Shown one piece after another: positions 1 to 6,192 of a stretch of DNA of 6,257 nt; position 1 is the first letter of the stretch, and each line of letters starts with the position of its first letter. Position numbers and translations under genes: made by a program. The stretch spans positions 1 to 6,257 of the forward strand of contig CAJMRA010000155.1 of NCBI GenBank assembly GCA_905215675.1, written 5' to 3'. Under the pieces are notes generated by a model. The model made no database searches and was not told where the DNA came from. It worked only from the letters and a program-made list of their open reading frames with translations. This DNA is from an uncultured bacterium. GTDB taxonomy: Bacteria > Desulfobacterota > Desulfovibrionia > Desulfovibrionales > Desulfovibrionaceae.

Positions 1-1
1 C

Positions 2-88
2 GCGCTTTTTCAGAGGGGACACAGGCCAGGCGGCAAGTACTTTTTCAAGGATTATGTGTCGCCGATATTTTCTATTTATTTTAAATAA
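2..88. repeat. Left arm of a long terminal inverted repeat
   Basis: By hand alignment this segment matches the reverse complement of 6171-6257 at about 78 of 89 aligned columns (roughly 88%), with a few single-base gaps. The outermost 17 bases (2-18, GCGCTTTTTCAGAGGGG) match without error, as does the block GGCGGCAAGT at 29-38. The inner part (64-88) is very AT-rich and contains a short imperfect palindrome around position 82. There is no coding sequence here. The arm ends about 200 bases before the first gene. It could be the end of a non-autonomous mobile cassette or one copy of a dispersed intergenic repeat. The match reaches the window edge, so the true outer limit and any target-site duplication cannot be seen. 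Confidence 0.9.
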
Positions 89-99
89 GTTAACAGTCC

Positions 100-196
100 C
101 TGGAGCATTGCACCTTTGAAAAAGGTGAAAACGCGAGACGGCGGCACAGGCCGCAGGGTTTGAAGCGCACAGCGTTTCAAACCGAAAATGCTCCAG
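100..196. other. Cloverleaf-like four-stem structured element
   Basis: Four perfect or nearly perfect stems nest together. An outer 10-bp stem pairs 100-109 (CTGGAGCATT) with 187-196 (AATGCTCCAG). Inside it, in order, lie a 7-bp hairpin 111-117/121-127, a 5-bp hairpin 141-145/150-154 with loop ACAG, and an 11-bp hairpin 157-167/173-183 that has one G-T pair and a 5-base loop. The three inner hairpins use much of the enclosed sequence. It is not a tRNA: there is no recognisable T-arm, anticodon arm or acceptor end. It could be a structured leader RNA, a small RNA, or a folded dispersed DNA repeat of the REP/MITE kind. Its place in the leader of gene 1 would allow a regulatory role, but nothing here proves transcription. 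Confidence 0.65.
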
Positions 197-286
197 TAGC
201 AACAAGCATGCGGGACCGGACGCGGGGAGACGAGCTCCCCGGCACAAACGCCGCGTCGAGTCCATCGGGCGCGGAGGAGAACAAGC
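197..286 (+). promoter_or_regulatory. Leader of gene 1 with GC hairpin
   Basis: This non-coding stretch joins the cloverleaf element to the first start codon. It contains a 7-bp hairpin (223-229/235-241, CGGGGAG pairing with CTCCCCG, loop ACGAG). No T-run follows, so it is not a terminator. The ten bases AACAAGCATG occur at 201-210 and again at 280-289, where they include the real start codon. The first copy has an ATG at 208 but no ribosome binding site and lies out of frame with gene 1. I find no convincing -35/-10 pair. The AT-rich tract at 64-95 is the most likely place for a promoter, but that is only a guess from base composition. Confidence 0.45.
273..280 (+). promoter_or_regulatory. 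Ribosome binding site of gene 1
   Basis: GGAGGAGA lies six bases before the ATG at 287. This near-ideal Shine-Dalgarno sequence fixes the start of the 874-residue protein and argues against the ATG at 208. Confidence 0.85.
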
Positions 287-2911
287 ATGGACCAGCAGGA
301 CAAGGAACTTGCACAGCGCTGCCGGACGCTGCACGACAGCGCGCGCCGGGCGGAGAGCTGGCTCAGGGACAACAGCGACGCCGTAGGCAGCGCAACGGGC
401 GCTCTCCAGAAGGAAATGCGCCATGCCGCGCGTTTCTTCGGCAAATGCGAAGCCGCCGCCCGGCGCAAGATGTGCGTGGGCGTGTTCGGCCCTAGCCAGT
501 CGGGCAAATCCTACCTTATTTCCGCTCTGGCCCGCACGCCGCAGGGAGTGCTGCTGGCGGACTTCTGCGGTACGACGCACGACTTTCTCACGGAAATAAA
601 TCCCGAAGGCGGCAAGGAATCCACCGGCCTTGTCACCCGCTTCACCACGACGCCCCCGCCGGGGCTGACGCCCGACTTTCCCGTCCGGCTGCGCCTGCTG
701 ACGGAAACCGACGTGGCGCGCATTCTGGCCAATACGTATTATGCGGACTGCAACCACAAGGACGCTCCCGACGCCGAGGCCCTGGACGCGGCCCTGGACG
801 AACTGGAACGAATGGCGGGCCCGGAAAACAACGCCGTCAGCGCCGACGATGTGGAGGACCTGCGCGAATACCTGCAACGCAACTTTTCATCCCGGCCGCG
901 CGTGCAGATGCTGCAATACGGGTACTGGACGCGGGCCGTGGCGCTGGCCCCCCGTCTGGATACGGCGGGACGCGCCCGCCTGTTCAGCCAGATATGGAAC
1001 GGCACGCCCCAGTTTCACGATCTTTTTCTGACCCTGAGCACGGCGCTGGAAACGCTCGGGCGCGCCGCGGAGGTGGACTGTCCGGAAGCCGCCCTGCTGC
1101 CCCGCTCGGCCAGCATCATCGACGTGGCGACCCTGAAACGACTGAACAGGAATGACGGCGACGACATACTGACGTTGCGCGCCGTCAACGGCGGCCCCAC
1201 GGCCGGCCTGCCGCGCGCCGTCGTCACGGCGCTGACGGCCGAACTTACCGTCGCCATGCGCGAGAAGCCCGACGATTTCTTCGACCATACCGATTTGCTG
1301 GACTTCCCCGGCTACCGCTCGCGCTATCAGCTGGACGATCTCGCCGGTTCGCTGGAACGGGATGAAAAACTCCTGTCCGAGCTTTTCCTGCGCGGCAAGG
1401 TGGCCTATCTGTTCGAGCGCTATTGCGAGGAACGGGAACTGACCAGCATGCTGCTGTGCATCGGTCCCGGCAATCAGGAAGTGCAGGACCTGCCGCGCGC
1501 CGTGCAGGACTGGATCTCTTCCACGCACGGCGAAAACCCCGCGTCCCGTGCCGGCAGACCTCCGGCCCTGTTCCTCGTGCTGACCAAAATGGACATGGAA
1601 TTCGAAAAGAAGGCGGGCGCGCCGTCGGTGGAAAAGCGCTGGGATATCCGCCTCCATGCCTCCCTGCTGGACTTTTTCGGCAAGCAGTACGACTGGCCCC
1701 AGAACTGGGACGGCACACACCCCTTTACCAATACCTTCCTGCTGCGTAATCCCAATTTCCGCTGCGAGGCCGTTTTCGATTTCGACGCCGACGGAAGGGA
1801 AAAGAACATCCGCCTGGATCAGGAAGCGTATGTGGCGGAGGTCCGGCGCGCCTTTCTCGATTCCGAAACCGTCCGTCGGCATGTGACAGATCCCGAAACC
1901 GTCTGGGATGCCGCCATGAGCCTCAACGACGGCGGAATCACCCTGCTGCGGCAGCGCCTGCGCCCGCTCTGCAATCCCGAACTGAAACGGGAGCAGCTGC
2001 GCGTCTCCCTCGCCGAACACTGCCGCCGTCTCACAAGCCTGCTGCAACCCTACTGCCCCAGCGGCGACGCCGCGGCCCGGCGCGCCGAAAAGGCGGAACT
2101 GGCCCGCAAGCTGGCCCGGGCGCTGGCGCAGGTCGCCTCGGCCCAGCGGCTGGGCAAGCTCATGCGGCGACTCCAGGTCGAGGACTGGCAGCTGTACAAC
2201 GTCTGCATCCGCATGTCGCGCACCCTGCCGGACGACTCCCGAACCCCGCCGACCGGCATCATCGGTACGCGCGTCAAGGCCGAAGACCTGCTGCTCGACA
2301 TTTTCGGCGACGAGGCCCCCCTGCCGGAACCCGCCGAACAGGCCGCGCCCCTTGCCCGCGACAGCGTGGATATCCTGACGGATCACATCATGGACTACTG
2401 GTTCGATCAGCTCCACGACTTTGCCGCCGACACGCAGCTCCGCGGCCTCTTCGCCCTGCCCGAAGACCTGCATAACGCGCTGTGCCGGGAATTGCAGGCC
2501 GCGGCCCTGCGCCTCCGCCTGCGCGAACACATGGCCGAGGCCTTGCGCGCCGCCTCGGCCTACGGCAATATAGAGCGCGAACGCCTGTTCTGGAAGCAGG
2601 CCAGCATCGCCGCCGATGCCGTCAACGCCTTTGTGGACTGGCTGGGTTTCGATCCCCGCCATGCGGATGCGGCCGCCCGCACCATTCCCGCGGGCAACAG
2701 AACCATGACGCTCTTCGATCCGCCGCCCCCGTTCCAGGGAGAACCGCATATCGAGGAAAAGGAACCCGCCTACGAATTCGCCTGGTATCGGGACTGGCTG
2801 GCCGCGCTTGCCCACGTCGTCACCGAAAATGCGGCCCTGGCGGACGGCGCGCTTCACGATCCCGCGCAGGCGGAACGCCTGCGTTCCATTCTCCAGCTCT
2901 GGAAGGACTAA
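287..2911 (+). CDS. SrfC-family putative virulence factor, P-loop GTPase-like protein
   Basis: An 874-residue protein of the SrfC / Virul_Fac type, recognised from its N-terminal block: a P-loop GPSQSGKS at residues 68-75, then LISALAR, then INPEGGKESTGLVTRFT at about 104-120. Further GTPase-like motifs are visible: the likely switch-I threonine in ESTG (T113), DFPG at 339-342 (G3/Walker B position), and TKMD at 433-436 after a hydrophobic strand (G4 position), which suggests guanine preference. The G1-G3 spacing is far longer than in Ras-like proteins and recalls large dynamin-like GTPases. Residues 560-780 look largely helical. No signal peptide or membrane segment is seen, so it is probably cytoplasmic. 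In Salmonella SrfC is encoded with SrfA and SrfB; neither is present here. The downstream start follows the stop by six bases, so the two genes are almost certainly co-transcribed. Biochemical function is not established for the family as far as I know; GTP binding is inferred from motifs. Confidence 0.9.
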   Translation: MDQQDKELAQRCRTLHDSARRAESWLRDNSDAVGSATGALQKEMRHAARFFGKCEAAARRKMCVGVFGPSQSGKSYLISALARTPQGVLLADFCGTTHDFLTEINPEGGKESTGLVTRFTTTPPPGLTPDFPVRLRLLTETDVARILANTYYADCNHKDAPDAEALDAALDELERMAGPENNAVSADDVEDLREYLQRNFSSRPRVQMLQYGYWTRAVALAPRLDTAGRARLFSQIWNGTPQFHDLFLTLSTALETLGRAAEVDCPEAALLPRSASIIDVATLKRLNRNDGDDILTLRAVNGGPTAGLPRAVVTALTAELTVAMREKPDDFFDHTDLLDFPGYRSRYQLDDLAGSLERDEKLLSELFLRGKVAYLFERYCEERELTSMLLCIGPGNQEVQDLPRAVQDWISSTHGENPASRAGRPPALFLVLTKMDMEFEKKAGAPSVEKRWDIRLHASLLDFFGKQYDWPQNWDGTHPFTNTFLLRNPNFRCEAVFDFDADGREKNIRLDQEAYVAEVRRAFLDSETVRRHVTDPETVWDAAMSLNDGGITLLRQRLRPLCNPELKREQLRVSLAEHCRRLTSLLQPYCPSGDAAARRAEKAELARKLARALAQVASAQRLGKLMRRLQVEDWQLYNVCIRMSRTLPDDSRTPPTGIIGTRVKAEDLLLDIFGDEAPLPEPAEQAAPLARDSVDILTDHIMDYWFDQLHDFAADTQLRGLFALPEDLHNALCRELQAAALRLRLREHMAEALRAASAYGNIERERLFWKQASIAADAVNAFVDWLGFDPRHADAAARTIPAGNRTMTLFDPPPPFQGEPHIEEKEPAYEFAWYRDWLAALAHVVTENAALADGALHDPAQAERLRSILQLWKD
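2901..2907 (+). promoter_or_regulatory. Ribosome binding site of gene 2, inside the end of gene 1
   Basis: GGAAGGA lies in the last codons of gene 1, ten bases before the ATG at 2918. The spacing is rather long and the site overlaps translated sequence, which suggests translational coupling of gene 2 to gene 1. Confidence 0.6.
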
Positions 2912-2917
2912 GCATTC

Positions 2918-4123
2918 ATGCGAGCCACTATTGCCACTCCCGAGGGGGGCGCTCCGGGCACAGCCCTCATGGAAGTTTTCGACGCGCCCGCCCTGCAGGG
3001 CGAACCCCGCTTCACCATCCTGTCGCCGCAAGGCTATCTCTCATCCGACGGCTGGCAGGAAAGCAGCACGCCGCTTGCCCCCGCAGGCTGGGAAAACGAG
3101 GGCGGATGCCTGCGCATCGCCGTCGGCCCCTCCGTGGTGGATCAGCTTGATCCGCTTGAGACCTACCGTCTCGGACTGGGCGAGCAGGTCTGCGTCCTGC
3201 AAATCGGCGATCTGCTCTTCTCCCACATGGGCGGCGGTCAGGGCATGGGCCCCCAGACCGACCCCGTGAATACGGAAGAAGCGGAAGAAGCCGACCAGCG
3301 GAACGAAAACACGGAAACGCAACCGGAGGACGACACGCCGCCCTCCGAAGAGCCGCCCGCCGAAAAACAGGCTTCCGAACCGCAGCCGGAAGAACCTCCG
3401 GCGCAGGAAGTCCCGCAGCCTCCCGTGGAACGGCTGACCATGGGGGGAGAGGACGCGCCGAAGGAAGACGCGCCCGTCGCCCCGGAACCCGCGCGCCGGA
3501 ACCGCCTGCCGCTGTTCCTGCTGCTGGTGCTGCTCCTTGCCGGGGGCGGCCTTGCCTATCACTATCTGTCGTCCGACAAGCAGCCCGCGGCCACGGCTCC
3601 CCTGCCGGAACTGCCCAAACCGGACAGCCCGGCCCCGCCGACCCCGGAAGCTCCGGCCCCCGCCGCGCCGTCGGCGGAACAGCCGCAAGCCGGAACGCCG
3701 CCGACGCCCGCCCCGTCAGCCCCGACCGCAACGCCCGCCGGTACCGCCGCCCTGTCCGAAGCGCGGGAACTGCTGCGCCGCAATGCCGCGCCCGAGGAAA
3801 CGCTTGCCGCGGGCAAGGCCCTGCGCACACCCGACGCCGACGCGCGTCAGAGCGACGCCGCCTTCCTGCTGCTGGAAGACGCCGCCCAGAAGGGCAACGC
3901 CGAGGCCATGCTCCTTGTGGGCCGTTTCTATGATCCCGCGTCCGATCTGCCGCGCGGCAGTATTCCGCCGGATCTGTCGCAGGCCAGAAGCTGGTATGAA
4001 GCCGCCCGCGACAAGGGGAACGCCGAAGCCGCACAGGCGCTTTCCAGCCTGCGCAGCTTCGTTGAACAAAAAGCGCGGCAGGGCGACGAGGAGGCCCGGC
4101 TGCTGCTGCAAAACTGGAAATAG
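2918..4123 (+). CDS. Single-pass inner-membrane protein with Pro/Glu-rich linkers and Sel1-like C-terminus
   Basis: A 401-residue protein that I do not recognise as a named family. Residues 1-112 look like a compact soluble domain ending in a beta-rich stretch (VCVLQIGDLLFS). Residues 113-192 are a low-complexity acidic linker rich in Glu, Pro and Gln. One strong membrane segment follows at about 197-217, preceded by the basic cluster RRNR (193-196), so the N-terminus should be cytoplasmic and the C-terminus periplasmic. Residues 222-275 are a Pro/Ala-rich spacer, as expected for a periplasmic tether. Residues 314-378 resemble Sel1 repeats: AAQKGNAEAM, an LVGRFY helix, then ARSWYEAARDKGNAEAAQAL, with a longer loop than usual between the helices. 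Sel1 repeats usually bind other proteins. The gene starts six bases after gene 1. Inferred role: a trans-membrane linker joining the cytoplasmic GTPase-like protein to the exported vWA protein. Confidence 0.88.
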   Translation: MRATIATPEGGAPGTALMEVFDAPALQGEPRFTILSPQGYLSSDGWQESSTPLAPAGWENEGGCLRIAVGPSVVDQLDPLETYRLGLGEQVCVLQIGDLLFSHMGGGQGMGPQTDPVNTEEAEEADQRNENTETQPEDDTPPSEEPPAEKQASEPQPEEPPAQEVPQPPVERLTMGGEDAPKEDAPVAPEPARRNRLPLFLLLVLLLAGGGLAYHYLSSDKQPAATAPLPELPKPDSPAPPTPEAPAPAAPSAEQPQAGTPPTPAPSAPTATPAGTAALSEARELLRRNAAPEETLAAGKALRTPDADARQSDAAFLLLEDAAQKGNAEAMLLVGRFYDPASDLPRGSIPPDLSQARSWYEAARDKGNAEAAQALSSLRSFVEQKARQGDEEARLLLQNWK

Positions 4124-4127
4124 AGCC

Positions 4128-4160
4128 CGGGGGCGCGGGTCACCCCGCACCCCGTTTTTC
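4128..4160 (+). terminator. Intrinsic terminator or attenuator between genes 2 and 3
   Basis: A two-tier GC hairpin is followed at once by five T. The outer stem CGGGG/CCCCG (4128-4132 with 4150-4154) encloses the inner stem GCGGG/CCCGC (4135-4139 with 4144-4148), with loop TCAC and a small internal bulge. The T-run is 4155-4159. This is a textbook Rho-independent shape. It begins four bases after the stop of gene 2 and ends just before the ribosome binding site of gene 3, so it would lower or condition expression of gene 3 relative to genes 1 and 2 unless a promoter lies within gene 2. Confidence 0.7.
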
Positions 4161-4166
4161 TCCGTT

Positions 4167-4173
4167 GAGGAAG
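4167..4173 (+). promoter_or_regulatory. Ribosome binding site of gene 3
   Basis: GAGGAAG lies five bases before the ATG at 4179. It selects this start over the much longer open frame that runs back to 3537, whose upstream part overlaps gene 2 and has a biased, proline/arginine-rich shadow composition. Confidence 0.8.
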
Positions 4174-4178
4174 TGCTG

Positions 4179-6146
4179 ATGAACAAACGCCGCTTTCATG
4201 TTTTCCGTCATGTCGCCGCCCTGCTCTGTCTCGGCGTCGCTCTTCCCGCCCTTTTCCCCGCTCTTCCCGGCGCAACGGCGGAAGCCGCGCCGCTCATCCA
4301 GGAAGGGAAAAAAACGCTTTTCCAGCGCGTCGTCAGTCATCCCGGCGCGCGGCTGTATGCGCTTCCCGACCAGAAAAGCAAGCCGCGCGCCCTCACGCCC
4401 TTTACCGTGTTGTACGTCTACGAACGGTCCAGGGACTGGCTGCGGGTCGGCGTCGGTACGCAACAGTCCGATGGCTGGATTGAGGCCGCCAAAAGCACGC
4501 CCTGGAACCAGTCGCTGACCCTGCTTTTCAGCCCCCGCGCCGGGCGCGATCCCGTCCTGTTCTTCAAGGCGGAAAAGGACCTCAATGATATTTGTCAGGC
4601 GCCGGACATGGAACAGCAGCTGGACAAGCTGCTTGCCGCCGCCCAGACCACTCCCGCCGCCGATCTGCCCATCGTGGCCAGCGAACCGACGGAAAGCAAG
4701 GGGGCCGTCTCGGCAAAACGCTTCTATCTCATGCCCATCCTGCAAATGAAGGACCCCTACGAAGGCGTCAAATTCCTTCAGGTGGCCTCCATCGATCCCG
4801 GCAACGCCGCCCAGCAGCAGCCCGGGGCCTCGGGGGCTCCCCGAACCGGCATTGCCATCGTCATGGATACGTCCGTTTCCATGAAGCCCTACATCGACCA
4901 GAGCCGTAACGTCATCCGCACCATTTACGATCAGCTGGAGCGCGACGGCATGACCGACAACGTGGGCTTTGCCGTGGTGGCCTTCCGCAGCAGCACAAAG
5001 GCCACGCCGGAACTCGGGTACACCACGCGCGTCGTCAGTGACTTCGCCACGGCCAAGAACCGCGCCGCTCTGGAACAACGTCTTGCCGAAGCGCAGGAAG
5101 CGACCGTTTCCAGCCATGATTTCAACGAGGATTCCCTCGCGGGCGTGTACAAGGCCGTTGAAAGCCTGAGCTGGGGCGACTATTCCTCCCGCCTGATTCT
5201 GCTTGTCACCGATGCGGGCCCGCTGCGTGCCGACGACAAATACCGTTCCACGCCCATGGCCGCCGGAGAAATGAACGACTTTGCCCGGCAAAAGGGTATC
5301 TGGATTTCCACCCTGCACATCAAAAGTCCCAAGGGCAGCGGCAATCACGCCTATGCCGAACAGAACTACCGCAAGTTAAGCCGCCTTTCCGGCGATCGCG
5401 CCAACTATCAGGCCGTCAACGCCTCCACCCCCGAGCGCGGCGCGAGCGAATTCAGCACCGTTGCCGCCACGCTGGCCCGCGGCATGGTCGCCATGGTCAA
5501 GAACACGGCCGAAGGCAAGATCATGACCCGCCCCAAGGACGAAGCGCCCGCCAAACTCACCCCCGAACAGCAGGCCGAACGTCTGGCGGCCGCGCTCGGC
5601 TACGCCATGCAGCTGGAATATCTCGGCCGCCGCAACGCCAACCGCGCGCCCGACGTCGTCAACTCCTGGATTGCCGACATGGATCTGAAAAAGCTGGCCC
5701 GCGGCGAGCATGACCCCACCGTCGATGTGGCCGTGCTGCTGACCAAGAACCAGCTCAACGACCTCAGCGTACAGTTGCGCTCCATTATCGACAATGCCGA
5801 ACGCACCAAGAAAACCGACGCCCGCGACTTCTTCCAGGGCATTCTTTCCGCCTCCACCCGCATGGCCCGCGATCCCAACGCGCCCACGCAGGGCAAGAGC
5901 CTTGCGGAACTGGGCGTGCTGGGCGAATTCCTCGACGGTCTGCCCTACAAGAGCGACATCATGCTGCTTCGTGAAGACGACTGGTACCGCATGAGCATCG
6001 GCGAACAGACCGCCTTCATCAATCGCCTCAAGTCCCGCCTTGCCCGCTATGAGGAATATGATCGCGACCGTGATAATTGGGAAAGCTTCGGACAGGCCAA
6101 TGCCGGCGACTGGGTCTACCGCGTGCCCCTGAGCATGCTGCCCTAG
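4179..6146 (+). CDS. Exported SH3-like/vWA protein related to the PpkA C-terminal region, lacking a kinase domain
   Basis: A 655-residue protein with a clear signal peptide: basic MNKRRFHVFR, a hydrophobic core at about 11-30, and a likely cleavage site after A34-E35-A36. Residues about 50-105 look like a bacterial SH3 domain (GARLYALPDQKS, then a VLYVYERSRDWLRVGV strand pair and a DGWIEA end). A vWA domain spans about 222-440, with the MIDAS motif D230-T-S232-V-S234 and a later acidic metal ligand in VTDAGP (D345). The usual MIDAS threonine is not obvious; D318/S319 in NEDSLAG may replace it. The C-terminal region (about 460-655), with LGEFLDGLPYKS and the ending WVYRVPLSMLP, resembles what I recall of the C-terminal part of PpkA, the type VI secretion Ser/Thr kinase. 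Here the kinase and transmembrane parts are absent and a secretion signal takes their place. Probable location is the periplasm. Inferred role: metal-dependent protein binding or sensing, probably with gene 2. An alternative is an adhesin-like or quality-control function. Confidence 0.9.
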   Translation: MNKRRFHVFRHVAALLCLGVALPALFPALPGATAEAAPLIQEGKKTLFQRVVSHPGARLYALPDQKSKPRALTPFTVLYVYERSRDWLRVGVGTQQSDGWIEAAKSTPWNQSLTLLFSPRAGRDPVLFFKAEKDLNDICQAPDMEQQLDKLLAAAQTTPAADLPIVASEPTESKGAVSAKRFYLMPILQMKDPYEGVKFLQVASIDPGNAAQQQPGASGAPRTGIAIVMDTSVSMKPYIDQSRNVIRTIYDQLERDGMTDNVGFAVVAFRSSTKATPELGYTTRVVSDFATAKNRAALEQRLAEAQEATVSSHDFNEDSLAGVYKAVESLSWGDYSSRLILLVTDAGPLRADDKYRSTPMAAGEMNDFARQKGIWISTLHIKSPKGSGNHAYAEQNYRKLSRLSGDRANYQAVNASTPERGASEFSTVAATLARGMVAMVKNTAEGKIMTRPKDEAPAKLTPEQQAERLAAALGYAMQLEYLGRRNANRAPDVVNSWIADMDLKKLARGEHDPTVDVAVLLTKNQLNDLSVQLRSIIDNAERTKKTDARDFFQGILSASTRMARDPNAPTQGKSLAELGVLGEFLDGLPYKSDIMLLREDDWYRMSIGEQTAFINRLKSRLARYEEYDRDRDNWESFGQANAGDWVYRVPLSMLP

Positions 6147-6161
6147 AGCATGTTAGCACTA

Positions 6162-6192
6162 TTTTTCTATTTATTTCAAATAAATAGGAAAA
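6162..6192. repeat. AT-rich palindrome at the inner end of the right arm
   Basis: Positions 6162-6176 pair with 6178-6192 around a single central C at 6177, giving 15 pairs with one G-T. The core is CTATTTATTT facing AAATAAATAG. It starts 15 bases after the stop of gene 3. No T-run follows on the + strand, so it is not a typical intrinsic terminator, although it could still stabilise the 3' end or act as a DNA cruciform or protein-binding site. The corresponding part of the left arm keeps only a shorter, imperfect palindrome. Confidence 0.7.

Noticed and set aside
100..196. tRNA or tmRNA gene
   Set aside because: The cloverleaf lacks a T-loop consensus, acceptor end and plausible anticodon arm; stem lengths do not fit.
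223..241. Terminator in the leader of gene 1
   Set aside because: The hairpin is followed by GCACAAACG rather than a run of T.
160..495. Small frame of 111 codons with a candidate ATG at 208
   Set aside because: There is no ribosome binding site before 160 or 208, it overlaps gene 1, and its composition is of the shadow type.
887..3031. Long antisense open frame of 714 codons across genes 1 and 2
   Set aside because: It lies wholly opposite well-supported genes. Its translation is a Gly/Arg/Gln-rich shadow with no recognisable motif, as expected in GC-rich DNA.
3537..4178. Upstream extension of the gene 3 frame, giving 869 residues
   Set aside because: It overlaps gene 2 in another frame, is extremely Pro/Arg-rich, and would bury the signal peptide. 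The ATG at 4179 has a good ribosome binding site.
4140..5348. Antisense open frame of 402 codons over gene 3
   Set aside because: It runs opposite the signal peptide, SH3-like and vWA coding sequence, shows only low-complexity Gly-rich composition, and has no convincing family.
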